Positions 1-7,511 of a stretch of DNA of 64,000 nucleotides are shown here, piece after piece. The notes under the pieces are model-generated. The model made no database searches. It saw only the letters and a list, made by a program, of their open reading frames with translations, and was not told the origin of the DNA. The stretch spans positions 1 to 64,000 of the forward strand of contig QCJM01000001.1 in the NCBI GenBank assembly GCA_003216035.1. The letters are read 5' to 3'. Origin of the DNA: Prochlorococcus sp. AG-409-B13. GTDB taxonomy: Bacteria; Cyanobacteriota; Cyanobacteriia; PCC-6307; Cyanobiaceae. The position numbers and the translations under genes are program-made. How positions within the stretch are numbered: position 1 is the first letter of the stretch; every line of letters begins with the position of its first letter.

Positions 1-1086
1 AGTTATTACAGATGCAGTCATGCCAATCCACATAAATTAATTGATCCTTTCTTGGGAGAGAAAAGTGGAGTTATTGTCACAAGAGATTTGATTGAGGGCC
101 TTACTGAGAATCTTTCAAAACTTAACTTTGTATTTCACCCTTCGTATTTTTCAGAAGCAAAAATAGGCGGTCAATTACTATCTTGGAAACATCTAATTTA
201 CATTCATATCCCAAAGTCTGCTGGCACGAACTTCGTCATACCACTTGAATTACTAATCCAGCATATTGAATCAACCAATCAAGGAAAACCTATACATTCC
301 AAGGCAGAGCAAAAGCATTATTTATGGCATGGCAATTTAGGATCTAGATACAAGCACGATGCTTATTTATTGGAGGCGTTTCAGGGCAAAGTACTTGATG
401 ATTTACAAGGGTCATTCCTTGCTAACCACGGTGGAAAGTATGGCACTTACAATCAGAATCTTCTGGAGGTGGGAATTTCTGCGAAGAAAATCTGTCTAGT
501 AAGAGATCAATCTCAACGCTTGTATTCCCATATCAGGCATCTAGGGCGGGATGAGTTTAATAAAAGCGTCTTACTTAACAAGTGCATTACGAATGGCAGA
601 GTATCCAATATCATAGACAGATACATCTTTGACTATAACTTATTCGACGGATACAAAGAATTGCCATATTGCGACCCTTTCGATTATAAAAAGTGTGATG
701 CAATCGATTTCCTAGACATCTCCGATGATGATATAATAACCAAGGTCAGATCCTCATTCTTGAGTGCAACATTACTGCCGAATATAGTCCAGTACAATCG
801 ACTAAATACCGACAAGGATAAAGTGATTTTAAATGGGACTTGTGAAGACAAGGATTTACAAGATATACATAAAGATTTAATTTCAAAAGGGTTCCTCGAC
901 AGGGACAATCAAATTGATCTTGAGTTTCTCAAAAAGAGAACAAAAGAGCGGTTAGTCTTTCCCGAACTCATTTACAAAGGTGTTGTCCTTCATCCAATTA
1001 CATTTATATACCAAAGGAATGGTGCCGGAAAGTTGATACTCACAAAAGAGTTTATTGCAGATCCTTTAGGCGCTATAAATTGTTAG
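1..1086 (+). CDS. Sulfotransferase-like protein, 5' end cut by the window
   Basis: The reading frame is open from base 1, so the start lies upstream and only the C-terminal part is present. A TTG at 52 is an internal possibility but there is no reason to prefer it. The stretch IHIPKSAGTNF, encoded at about 202-234, matches the 5'-phosphosulfate-binding loop of the Sulfotransfer_2 family. LVRDQSQRLYSHIRH, at about 496-540, looks like the second PAPS-binding segment (R...S). The family moves sulfate from PAPS to carbohydrates or other acceptors; the acceptor here is unknown. It lies at the left edge of an island rich in glycan-modification-type genes, so a surface polysaccharide substrate is a reasonable inference. 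Family call fairly sure, function not. Confidence 0.65.
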   Translation, partial: SYYRCSHANPHKLIDPFLGEKSGVIVTRDLIEGLTENLSKLNFVFHPSYFSEAKIGGQLLSWKHLIYIHIPKSAGTNFVIPLELLIQHIESTNQGKPIHSKAEQKHYLWHGNLGSRYKHDAYLLEAFQGKVLDDLQGSFLANHGGKYGTYNQNLLEVGISAKKICLVRDQSQRLYSHIRHLGRDEFNKSVLLNKCITNGRVSNIIDRYIFDYNLFDGYKELPYCDPFDYKKCDAIDFLDISDDDIITKVRSSFLSATLLPNIVQYNRLNTDKDKVILNGTCEDKDLQDIHKDLISKGFLDRDNQIDLEFLKKRTKERLVFPELIYKGVVLHPITFIYQRNGAGKLILTKEFIADPLGAINC

Positions 1087-1168
1087 GAATTAAGAGATTT
1101 ACTTAAATCCAAGACTCAAAGAATCACAATAATTCTATAAATTGAGGTAAACTAAATACAGATCTACA

Positions 1169-1240
1169 TCTAACCAAGCGGTTTAGGCAATAGCAAAAAA
1201 AGCGAGTTCTGGAGATTGGTTGTTGTCCTGAAGTCGCCTA
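1169..1240 (+). repeat. Decayed copy of a 72-bp dispersed repeat
   Basis: By hand this aligns without gaps to 16374-16445, with about 55 of 72 positions matching. In the other copy the sequence encodes the C-terminus of a 49-residue ORF ending LEIGWYSEVA. Here the same frame gives LEIGCCPEVA followed by a stop, but a TAG replaces the upstream Trp codon, so this copy cannot make the protein. Several differences are synonymous in that frame, which suggests it was once coding. The two copies sit on opposite sides of the accessory cassette in the same orientation. Confidence 0.55.
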
Positions 1241-1390
1241 GATCTTCAATCCGTTCTCTATGAGTGCATTACACCAAGCATCCATAAATGCTTTTCTCTC
1301 TTGAAGGTCTAGTGAGTTGTCATATGCCTGTCGGGTCTTATCTCCAAGTAGATAAGCGAAGTGCAATGACTTTGATCTGTTCTTTGATTT
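1238..1390 (-). pseudogene. C-terminal remnant of a tyrosine recombinase (integrase)
   Basis: The minus strand reads YLLGDKTRQAYDNSLDLQER and then KAFMDAWCNALIENGLKI and a stop at 1238-1240. This resembles the C-terminal tail of P4-type phage integrases, which follows the catalytic Tyr and has the pattern AYDR...L..R...M..W. No catalytic domain is present upstream; the frame runs into low-complexity Lys/Ser codons at about 1375-1430. It is therefore a remnant. An integrase N-terminal remnant on the same strand lies at 15209-15628, so both could come from one gene split by the intervening island. That link is inference. Confidence 0.6.
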
Positions 1391-1444
1391 GCTTTTGTCT
1401 TTCTTTTTTTAAGTTCTTATTTTAATTATAACCCTTTGTCGATT

Positions 1445-2194
1445 TTATTTTTCATCCATTTCTTTTTGTTCTATAAATTTCTTCTTGTCTTTTCTTTTTA
1501 CCGCAAAGTTTGACTTTATTGAATAAGGCATATCAGTTTCCTGCATCCCTTCAGTGATTAAATCATTTCTAGTCCCTTGTGCCTTCTTCTCAAATACAAT
1601 TATCCCATCGTAATACGTTATTGATTGAGTTGAACATGTGAAAGGACTAACTTTGAATAATCCGTTTGTATGATGTGCATGTAATTCGTCTACTTTATTC
1701 TTTGCAAACTCTATAAAACTATTAGGGTCTTTGTATCCTCCACCATAATTTTTATCATAGCAAGTATGCGTATCTTCAATTAGATAAACTCCTTCTTTGC
1801 TTAGATGATTATATATCAAATTAAATGATTCTCTCATGTCTTTCATCTTATGACTTCCATCATCAAGTATAATATCTATCTTAGGATAATTTGAAAATAT
1901 TTGATTAATTAGTTTTGGATCTGATTGATTCCCTATGTATATTTCTATACCTTCTTCCTCAAATTTCTTGCATTTTGGATCAATATCAATTCCTACTATT
2001 TTACTTGTTTCTCCTAGATAATCTTTCCACATTTTTAGTGACCCTCCTTGAAATACACCAATCTCAATCATTACTGGAGACTTACCTCTAAATCTTTCTA
2101 GATGTTTTTCGTAAATATTTAAATAATGAATCCATTTTTGCATGTATTGCTGAGAATTATTCAAGAAATACTTATGAATATACCCATCAGACAT
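1445..2194 (-). CDS. Class I SAM-dependent methyltransferase (CmcI/Methyltransf_24 type)
   Basis: The 249-residue protein has a Rossmann-type SAM site: IEIGVFQGGSLKMW at about 43-56, followed by KIVGIDIDP with the acidic residue expected to bind the ribose. IDIILDDGSHKM at about 105-116 and LIEDTHTCY follow. This pattern is typical of cephalosporin-hydroxylase/rhamnosyl O-methyltransferase relatives that are common in cyanobacterial polysaccharide clusters. The C-terminal 30 residues are Lys/Glu-rich and unlike the family. Substrate is unknown; O-methylation of a sugar is the usual assignment. It stands alone, with MGE remnants on both sides. Confidence 0.75.
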   Translation of the reverse strand: MSDGYIHKYFLNNSQQYMQKWIHYLNIYEKHLERFRGKSPVMIEIGVFQGGSLKMWKDYLGETSKIVGIDIDPKCKKFEEEGIEIYIGNQSDPKLINQIFSNYPKIDIILDDGSHKMKDMRESFNLIYNHLSKEGVYLIEDTHTCYDKNYGGGYKDPNSFIEFAKNKVDELHAHHTNGLFKVSPFTCSTQSITYYDGIIVFEKKAQGTRNDLITEGMQETDMPYSIKSNFAVKRKDKKKFIEQKEMDEK

Positions 2195-2403
2195 AACAAT
2201 GCCTTTTAAGGAATAAAATTTTACCGATTCATTTTATAGCAGAATAGGTAATTATCAGGGCATCAAAAAATTGATCACCAACTCCTAGATCAATAGCAGT
2301 GCGACGGAGTTTCATTCAGACCTTCGTACTGCCAAGACAGTCTAGTTAGGGCAGGCGATCTCATCAGAAAGCAGTAAGTTTTAGGAATGAGCAAGAGAAG
2401 AAA

Positions 2404-2574
2404 TTGATATTCCAATCAGATGACGGCAAATCCTTTAACCAAGAACAGGCAATAGACCTGCTGGTGTCCTTGGTTGCCACTGATGTGAACTCAGAAAAGA
2501 AGTGGAGGGGTTTCTATCAATCCTTATCCAGTGCTGAACTACAGGATGATTGGGACGAGTACTGGAAATCTTGA
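2404..2574 (+). CDS. Small hypothetical protein, uncertain start
   Basis: A frame without stops from 2350 to 2574 ends in DDWDEYWKS. Codon content and the acidic, Trp-rich C-terminus look like a real small protein. No ATG occurs in the frame; TTG at 2404 is the best start, giving about 56 residues, with a purine-rich stretch just before it. Short proteins with a similar acidic ...DYW-type tail occur in picocyanobacterial islands, but I do not recognise the family. A hairpin follows at 2596-2615. It may be a fragment of something longer. Confidence 0.4.
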   Translation: MIFQSDDGKSFNQEQAIDLLVSLVATDVNSEKKWRGFYQSLSSAELQDDWDEYWKS

Positions 2575-2595
2575 AAGGATTGCAAGGCACAAAAA

Positions 2596-2615
2596 AACCT
2601 GCTCAAAGGCAGGTT
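2596..2615. terminator. Hairpin with flanking A-tract, probable terminator
   Basis: Perfect 7-bp arms AACCTGC and GCAGGTT enclose a 6-base loop. Seven A residues precede the left arm, so on the minus strand the hairpin is followed by a T7 run, the classic form. On the plus strand the tail is only CTCTT. It could end the small ORF at 2404-2574 or act in both directions. Confidence 0.55.
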
Positions 2616-2727
2616 CTCTTGGAGATCAAAGAGCGCGTGTTTCCTTGTTTCCACTGCTCGGAGGATCTCAACTCCTCACGATGGGTATTTTTACGCATAA
2701 CTCATTATTTGGCAAGCACATAAAAAA

Positions 2728-2749
2728 GGTGCCCTCATCGAGTAGCACC
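2728..2749. terminator. Second hairpin with flanking A-tract
   Basis: GGTGC and GCACC pair around a 12-base loop, with AAAAAA just left of the left arm, giving a T6 run on the minus strand. The stem is short. It repeats the layout of the hairpin at 2596-2615. No minus-strand gene is visible to its right that would need it. The rest of 2616-2866 holds no gene I can support. Confidence 0.35.
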
Positions 2750-2866
2750 CATGTCGAGAAACTTGTGTGAGGAGTCTCGTAGTTCTGTTCTACTCCTCCA
2801 TGGGAACTTTGGGAAGACCAGGACAAGCACGATGCCATGGGAGATTCTTTTCTTCTTTGAGAACCC

Positions 2867-3067
2867 ATGAAAATCGACATCAGAGAACGCTTTCTGCGCA
2901 TCCCAGAAATAGTTCATAGGACTGGCATGAGTAGAACAACTATCTACGACCGAATTAATGAAGGTAAATTCCCTAAACAAATTCCATTAGGATCTAATCT
3001 TGTTGTCTGGTTGGAATCAGATATCCAGAACTGGATGCAAGAACAAGTAGATAAAGGAAGGGGTTAA
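2867..3067 (+). CDS. AlpA-like DNA-binding regulator / excisionase-type protein
   Basis: This 66-residue protein has the AlpA/MerR-like winged-helix layout: FLRIPEIVHRTGMSRTTIYD forms the helix-turn-helix (about residues 9-28), then INEGKFPKQIPLG and a VVWLESDIQNWM segment, which is the family hallmark (R.P.....G....W....I..W). AlpA proteins come from prophages and P4-like islands, where they switch on integrase or excision genes. It is followed by a broken resolvase and sits in an island with integrase remnants, which fits. The ATG at 2867 gives the family's usual length. Confidence 0.8.
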   Translation: MKIDIRERFLRIPEIVHRTGMSRTTIYDRINEGKFPKQIPLGSNLVVWLESDIQNWMQEQVDKGRG

Positions 3068-3171
3068 CACCCCCCTCTTCCTTATATTTTAGAGGTACTA
3101 TTTTAGGTGTCCGATGCAATCGATTGAATGCAAATATGGTGTTAGGGTTAATGTTAGGGTTTTTCAAGAAC

Positions 3172-3495
3172 ATGGATCATCAAATTATTGGTTATGCACG
3201 CGTAAGCACTTCACATCAGGCAACTGATCGTCAGGTTGATGTTTTAAAAGAAAACGGTTGTTCAATTGTATAAAACGAAGTCATTAGTAGTAGGACTCCT
3301 GAACATAAAAAACCTCAACTACAGATATTTCTTACTGGACTTGAGACAGGTAATGAGTTAGTTCTTACTGCTCTTTCAAGATTGGGTAGGACAAAACTTG
3401 AGGTCATCAACAGACTGCACGATCTTCAAAGCAGAGGGGGCTTTGAATATATGGCTACAATTCGAGCAATGCAAAAGTTCGATGCAGTCCTTTGA
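3172..3495 (+). pseudogene. Broken serine recombinase (resolvase/invertase)
   Basis: From ATG 3172 the frame reads MDHQIIGYARVSTSHQATDR, with the catalytic Ser of the YARVST motif, and meets an in-frame TAA at 3271-3273. The same frame then continues with recognisable resolvase sequence (LVLTALSRLGRT..EVINRLHDLQ) to a TGA at 3493-3495. Even if the TAA were read through, the product would have only 107 codons and no C-terminal DNA-binding helix-turn-helix; the family is usually about 180-200 residues. It is therefore both nonsense-interrupted and truncated. It follows the AlpA-like gene and is part of the mobile-element debris. Confidence 0.8.
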
Positions 3496-3683
3496 GAAAG
3501 GTAAAAGTCATCTAAATGTAATTGGCTTATAGTCTTTATTTTTTGTCTAGGTCTTAATGCTTGGCAATTAGGACAATATTTCATTAATGAGACCCATTAA
3601 CAAGTCTGATCTTTTTCGAAAGCTTGTATTACATTAATCATTATTCTTACTAAAGCCAAAAGGACAAGCATTTCATATCATTC

Positions 3684-3710
3684 TATAGTATAAATTTAAT
3701 CTATACTATA
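3684..3710. repeat. 9-bp inverted repeat
   Basis: TATAGTATA and TATACTATA are perfect arms around a 9-base AT-only or nearly AT-only spacer. It lies in the 340-base gene-free stretch 3496-3835. It may be a protein-binding site or a cruciform-prone element. Function not known. Confidence 0.5.
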
Positions 3711-3758
3711 ATATATTATGGCATTGAGATGGCTAAAAGCAATGTAAAAAGACAATAA

Positions 3759-3794
3759 ACGATTATGCTAAAAATTAATTTTTAGCATAATCGT
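3759..3794. repeat. Perfect 36-bp palindrome
   Basis: Two 18-base arms, the left starting ACGATTATGC and the right ending GCATAATCGT, are perfect reverse complements with no spacer. It lies 41 bases before the dioxygenase start at 3836. A palindrome this long with no loop is unlikely by chance. It may be a recombination or attachment site, a dimeric protein operator, or a terminator-like structure. There is no other gene in 3496-3835. Confidence 0.6.
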
Positions 3795-3835
3795 ATTAAT
3801 TTGATATATGATGGTTTTGCTTGAATAAAGAATAA

Positions 3836-4699
3836 ATGGAAGATTCCACTAAAACCTTAGAGGTTTTTTACCGGAGACTTTTAAAGTCGCCACTAAAACT
3901 TGAAGAGAGAGAGAGAATAAGACTTAGTATAGTTGAAAGCGTTAGGAGTCAAAGGAATGCTGAATGGCTGTCAATATCAAAATCACTACCTAAGTTTAAA
4001 TCTCAGCTTAAATTCCTAGCTAATAATGGCTATTTAAGTATCAGCCATCCAGTTAGTTTAGAACTAGCGAAAGATATCAGTAGACTACCAAGGGGAGGGC
4101 GAGGTAACAACTTACGTACAGGAAATGAAGAAGTTGAAGCTTTATCTGGAGTAATAAATATCAATTCTGTTCAATCTTTAGTAAATGACAAAGCTTTATA
4201 CCAACTTGTAAGTCTATATTTAGGTGCACCAGCAAGAATTTATTCAGTAAGTGCCGCATGGCAATACCCTATGCCAACTAATCATAAACCTAGCAATGCA
4301 CAATTGTGGCATAGAGATAGGGATGACTTTGCATTCCTAAAGCTATTCCTTTATGGAAGTGACGTAGATAAGACTTGTGGGCCTCATGCATTCATCCCTA
4401 GAACACACAACAGTAAATCATCAAAAGAGATATTTAAGTCTTCCCAAAAAAAATACGAATCAATAATAGATGGTTCAAATCACCAGTTTTTTAACGATGA
4501 TTTATTAAAATCAATAGCTCACAATATAAAACCTTTAATATGGGTTGGTCCAAAGGCAACCTGCTTCTTAGAGGATACAAATGGGTTTCATAGGGCTTAC
4601 ATGCCCACAAAAAAACCTCGTCTTCTATTCCAAATCATCTGGACACTAGGCCCTGGATTTGATCCAGATCTTTACAAAAGGCAGTTAGAAGCGCTCTAA
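3836..4699 (+). CDS. Fe(II)/2-oxoglutarate dioxygenase, phytanoyl-CoA hydroxylase-like
   Basis: This 287-residue protein shows the facial triad of the PhyH superfamily: LWHRDRDD gives His159 and Asp161, and NGFHRAYMP gives the distal His252, followed by Arg262 (KPRLLFQ), which would bind 2-oxoglutarate. The double-stranded beta-helix region spans about 130-275, with a helical N-terminus. These enzymes hydroxylate or desaturate small molecules or carrier-bound acyl groups using O2. The substrate is unknown. It converges on the DUF4910 gene, with stop codons about 26 bases apart. A role in tailoring the product of the nearby cassette is only an inference. Confidence 0.7.
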   Translation: MEDSTKTLEVFYRRLLKSPLKLEERERIRLSIVESVRSQRNAEWLSISKSLPKFKSQLKFLANNGYLSISHPVSLELAKDISRLPRGGRGNNLRTGNEEVEALSGVININSVQSLVNDKALYQLVSLYLGAPARIYSVSAAWQYPMPTNHKPSNAQLWHRDRDDFAFLKLFLYGSDVDKTCGPHAFIPRTHNSKSSKEIFKSSQKKYESIIDGSNHQFFNDDLLKSIAHNIKPLIWVGPKATCFLEDTNGFHRAYMPTKKPRLLFQIIWTLGPGFDPDLYKRQLEAL

Positions 4700-4724
4700 T
4701 CATTAGAGAAAATTTTCCACTCTG

Positions 4725-6020
4725 TTATAATAAGTTAATCAATCCATGTTCTCTCAACTTTCGAATTATTGGAGCAACCTTCCATATTGGAACCTCTAAA
4801 AGATTAGCTATTGTTAAAAGATCAAGATTGCCATCACAATAACTAATAATATCCATCATTAACTGAGTAGAGTCCCAAGATCCCTTTATAGATAAGTCAG
4901 GATAAAGTCCTCTTTTCCCTAATTGTGGTTCGCCTAAAACTGTTACTAGAGGAGTATAGTTATCTTCAATAGCTTCAATAGTTCTCTGTAAAAGTAAATA
5001 GCTTTCTTGAAGTGCCTCAGGAGTAATAAGATCTAAATTATCTAATGAAGTATGGTATTCAGGATACTCACCAAATTTACTCCGACTAAATGTTGCTACA
5101 GGCAAGTCAATCCCTGGCGCACAATATTGACGTTCATCACTACCTCTATCTCTCCATGTATACTTTTTAAAGCTTGGAGCTGTAAATGAAATTGTATGTA
5201 GCAAAGCTTTGTCAGACAAAGTATTTCCATTTCTAGAAGGGAGAAATGAATAGTTTCTACTATCACCTACACAAGTTATATTAAAACCCGCTATCATAGT
5301 GCTTCTTAGATGTTCTAATTTACGACTTATATAAACAAGCGAACCAATAGTCTCAGGAATGAATACAGCCCTATAAGAATACCTATTTGTCTCCCTAGAT
5401 GAGATCCATTTCAATAGATTTGTTAAAACAACAGGTCCTGATATCTCATTATTAGCCATAGAAGGATGGCAAATATAAGTAGAAAAGAAAATCTCTTCCT
5501 CTGTACTTCCAGGGATAAATATTTCACCATAAGTCAGTGAACCTTCAGAAAGGCTTGAATCAATATGTACAAAGTATTTGCCTTCCTTTAGTGATTGTCT
5601 GAGATTATGCGAAAGGCAAAATCCCCATCTGGCCTTATAATAAGATGTGACATATGGAATTGCATCAGGCTGCTCTGGAATTGAATATAGGTGATCTTGT
5701 AAATCCTCCAGAGAAAGCCATTCACTTACAGGCTCAGAATAACCGACAACATGTAAATTATTCTTATCAAAGTCAATAATTTTTTTACCATTACTATCTA
5801 AAATATATGCTGAGTTTATCCTCCATTCCTTAGGCACTACCCAATCAAATGCCTTTGTGCCACTTGAAACCTCATGCAACCTTAACTCTGGCAAATGCCT
5901 AGATAAGATCGCAAGTGTTTCTCTAACACCAGGTCCAGTTAAGCTTCTACAGATTGGGAATAAATCAACAGCCAAGTTCCACATCTCTAACTTCATAGAC
6001 TCATCCTTTTGCCCACTCAT
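4725..6020 (-). CDS. DUF4910/DUF2172 aminopeptidase-like protein with C-terminal winged helix
   Basis: The 431-residue protein has the N-terminal LFPICRSLTGPGVRETL signature of the family, an M28-like zinc-peptidase fold with a nested DUF2172 domain, and a C-terminal winged-helix-like segment (about 370-431). Candidate metal ligands are in TYICHPSMANNEISG, DRGSDERQYCAPGIDLP and the PEYHTSLDNLD segment. Members are frequent in surface-polysaccharide loci of many bacteria; a glycan-related hydrolase or amidase role has been assumed, but the reaction is not established. It lies downstream of the AAC(3)-like gene on the same strand with a 92-base gap, probably one unit. Confidence 0.8.
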   Translation of the reverse strand: MSGQKDESMKLEMWNLAVDLFPICRSLTGPGVRETLAILSRHLPELRLHEVSSGTKAFDWVVPKEWRINSAYILDSNGKKIIDFDKNNLHVVGYSEPVSEWLSLEDLQDHLYSIPEQPDAIPYVTSYYKARWGFCLSHNLRQSLKEGKYFVHIDSSLSEGSLTYGEIFIPGSTEEEIFFSTYICHPSMANNEISGPVVLTNLLKWISSRETNRYSYRAVFIPETIGSLVYISRKLEHLRSTMIAGFNITCVGDSRNYSFLPSRNGNTLSDKALLHTISFTAPSFKKYTWRDRGSDERQYCAPGIDLPVATFSRSKFGEYPEYHTSLDNLDLITPEALQESYLLLQRTIEAIEDNYTPLVTVLGEPQLGKRGLYPDLSIKGSWDSTQLMMDIISYCDGNLDLLTIANLLEVPIWKVAPIIRKLREHGLINLL

Positions 6021-6112
6021 AGGTTTAAATCTTCTAACTTAAATTCATAGCATATAAACATGCTCAATAATAAGGGCATATCAAGTAGAATATATTAATT
6101 AACATTATTAAG

Positions 6113-6934
6113 CTAAGAAAGTGCCGCTAAGGATCTACGAGCGTTAGGATATTTAGGATTAACGGGAAAAACATATTTCCTAGAATTAGCAACATCAATT
6201 GAAGCCATATCAACTGACTCCTTAATATTAATAAGTTGAATATTTATATCATTAAAACTCGTTGTGATTAAATAAGAATCCTGCTCTAAAGCTATTTGAT
6301 ATTCTGGACTTATGCCTGTAGAAGAACATTTTTCTACATCCCTAACATAATGGATAAAACCTAATTTTTCTGTTTCAAATCCATGTCCAGTATAATTAGC
6401 ATGGAAAACTTTATAATAACGATAATCAACTTTTGCAATGATTTCTGCTAAATGCACGAAGGTAAACATCTCTCCGAATCCTTTACCTATAAACAGATTA
6501 AAACCTCTATTTTTATAAACATCTCCAAAACAGCTTTCCATGCCTAATCCATCCATACTCCTATTGCTAAGTAAAAGGTCCATATGAGGACCTTTTACAT
6601 AGAAGGAGTAAATAGGATGAAAGGTTCTTTTATAGCCAATTTTTTTTGCAATTCTAGCCAAAGCACCAGTGCGTCCAGGAGTTTGATATATATCAAAATC
6701 TTTGCCAATACAAAAATCCCAATTAAATGCTGGTATTAGAATAGTTGCTCCAGCTGATTCCAACCAACTATTTAAAGTGTTCAAGATTAATTCTCCTACA
6801 ACGGCAGGCTTAATACCGGTTTCTATTAAGAATGCACTTAAAAGAAGAACGTCACTACTTATAACATAGGGAGCTGGCTTAGGGATGCCGAATGATGCAA
6901 CAAGATGCGCATACAGAGGGCTAAAAATCTTCAT
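6113..6934 (-). CDS. AAC(3)-family N-acetyltransferase
   Basis: The 273-residue protein carries the family core TPGRTGALARIAKK (matching TPSRMGAL... of aminoglycoside 3-N-acetyltransferases), RTFHPIYSFYVKG, GLGMESCFGDV and the FTFVHLAEI segment. The family uses acetyl-CoA to acylate an amine on a sugar. In environmental bacteria, relatives inside polysaccharide clusters are thought to acylate amino sugars rather than confer drug resistance, and the context here favours that. The pairing with a DUF4910 gene suggests an acylate/deacylate or glycan-tailoring pair, which is inference. It diverges from the ACP operon. Confidence 0.75.
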   Translation of the reverse strand: MKIFSPLYAHLVASFGIPKPAPYVISSDVLLLSAFLIETGIKPAVVGELILNTLNSWLESAGATILIPAFNWDFCIGKDFDIYQTPGRTGALARIAKKIGYKRTFHPIYSFYVKGPHMDLLLSNRSMDGLGMESCFGDVYKNRGFNLFIGKGFGEMFTFVHLAEIIAKVDYRYYKVFHANYTGHGFETEKLGFIHYVRDVEKCSSTGISPEYQIALEQDSYLITTSFNDINIQLINIKESVDMASIDVANSRKYVFPVNPKYPNARRSLAALS

Positions 6935-7235
6935 TTAATTCATGCCTTATTACTTTTATCTTAGACTATCGAATACGAACAATGCAGGCGATACAATGCA
7001 AGAGTAAAAAGTTATCATCTCTAATGAATTGGAAGGACATTTTTAACTAGGCATAAACAAAAAGGTAGTCACGAGCCTTACTCATATTGCAAAATAAGAA
7101 TCCATCAATCAATGATTGAAAGTATGCAACTTAGTAAATACATAAGAATTGAAATTAAGGAGTATCATAATAACGAGTGGATTAGGCTATGGTCATGGTA
7201 TAATTAGTGAGTATGATTATTAGTTCCATCTATCA
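6935..7235 (+). promoter_or_regulatory. Divergent intergenic region with an extended -10 promoter for the ACP operon
   Basis: This 301-base gap separates the minus-strand AAC(3) gene from the plus-strand ACP operon. TGGTATAAT at 7196-7204 is a perfect extended -10 (TGnTATAAT), 31 bases before the ACP start codon. No good -35 is seen at the usual distance, as expected for an extended -10 promoter. The rest is AT-rich with no ORF I can support. Confidence 0.5.
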
Positions 7236-7484
7236 ATGGATGATCTTCTTCGGATCTACCAAGACGCCTTTGTGGAAGCATTTGAGCTTGCCGACAAGAG
7301 CACTCTTGCTGATCTGAAGTATCAAAGTATAGAAGAATGGGACTCTATCGGACATATGGCTTTAATGGCTGAATTGGAGTCAGGTTTCAACATTACAATT
7401 AAAACAGAAGACCTAATTCAGTTCGAGTCATATGTACAAGGAGTTGAAATACTTTCTCGTTATGATGTTCATATAAAAATCTAA
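7236..7484 (+). CDS. Acyl carrier protein, specialised
   Basis: The 82-residue protein has the 4'-phosphopantetheine attachment motif WDSIGHMALMAELE with Ser37 as the modified residue, and the four-helix length typical of ACPs. It is clearly different from the housekeeping AcpP at 47495-47737 (which has ADSLDTVE), so it is a dedicated carrier. It is the first gene of the plus-strand operon ACP, radical SAM, SDR, TktN, TktC. The likely job is to hold the acyl substrate that the convergent ligase/LuxE/LuxC genes activate or reduce. That partnership is inferred from position. Confidence 0.85.
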   Translation: MDDLLRIYQDAFVEAFELADKSTLADLKYQSIEEWDSIGHMALMAELESGFNITIKTEDLIQFESYVQGVEILSRYDVHIKI

Positions 7485-7511
7485 CTCTTATAAAATAACA
7501 AAATTCCAATC

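Noticed and set aside
2531-2770. Plus-strand 79-codon ORF
   Set aside because: It runs across two terminator-like hairpins and overlaps the better small ORF in another frame; composition is not protein-like.
6113-6934. Aminoglycoside resistance gene
   Set aside because: The AAC(3) family includes many sugar acetyltransferases; the polysaccharide-type context makes drug resistance unlikely.
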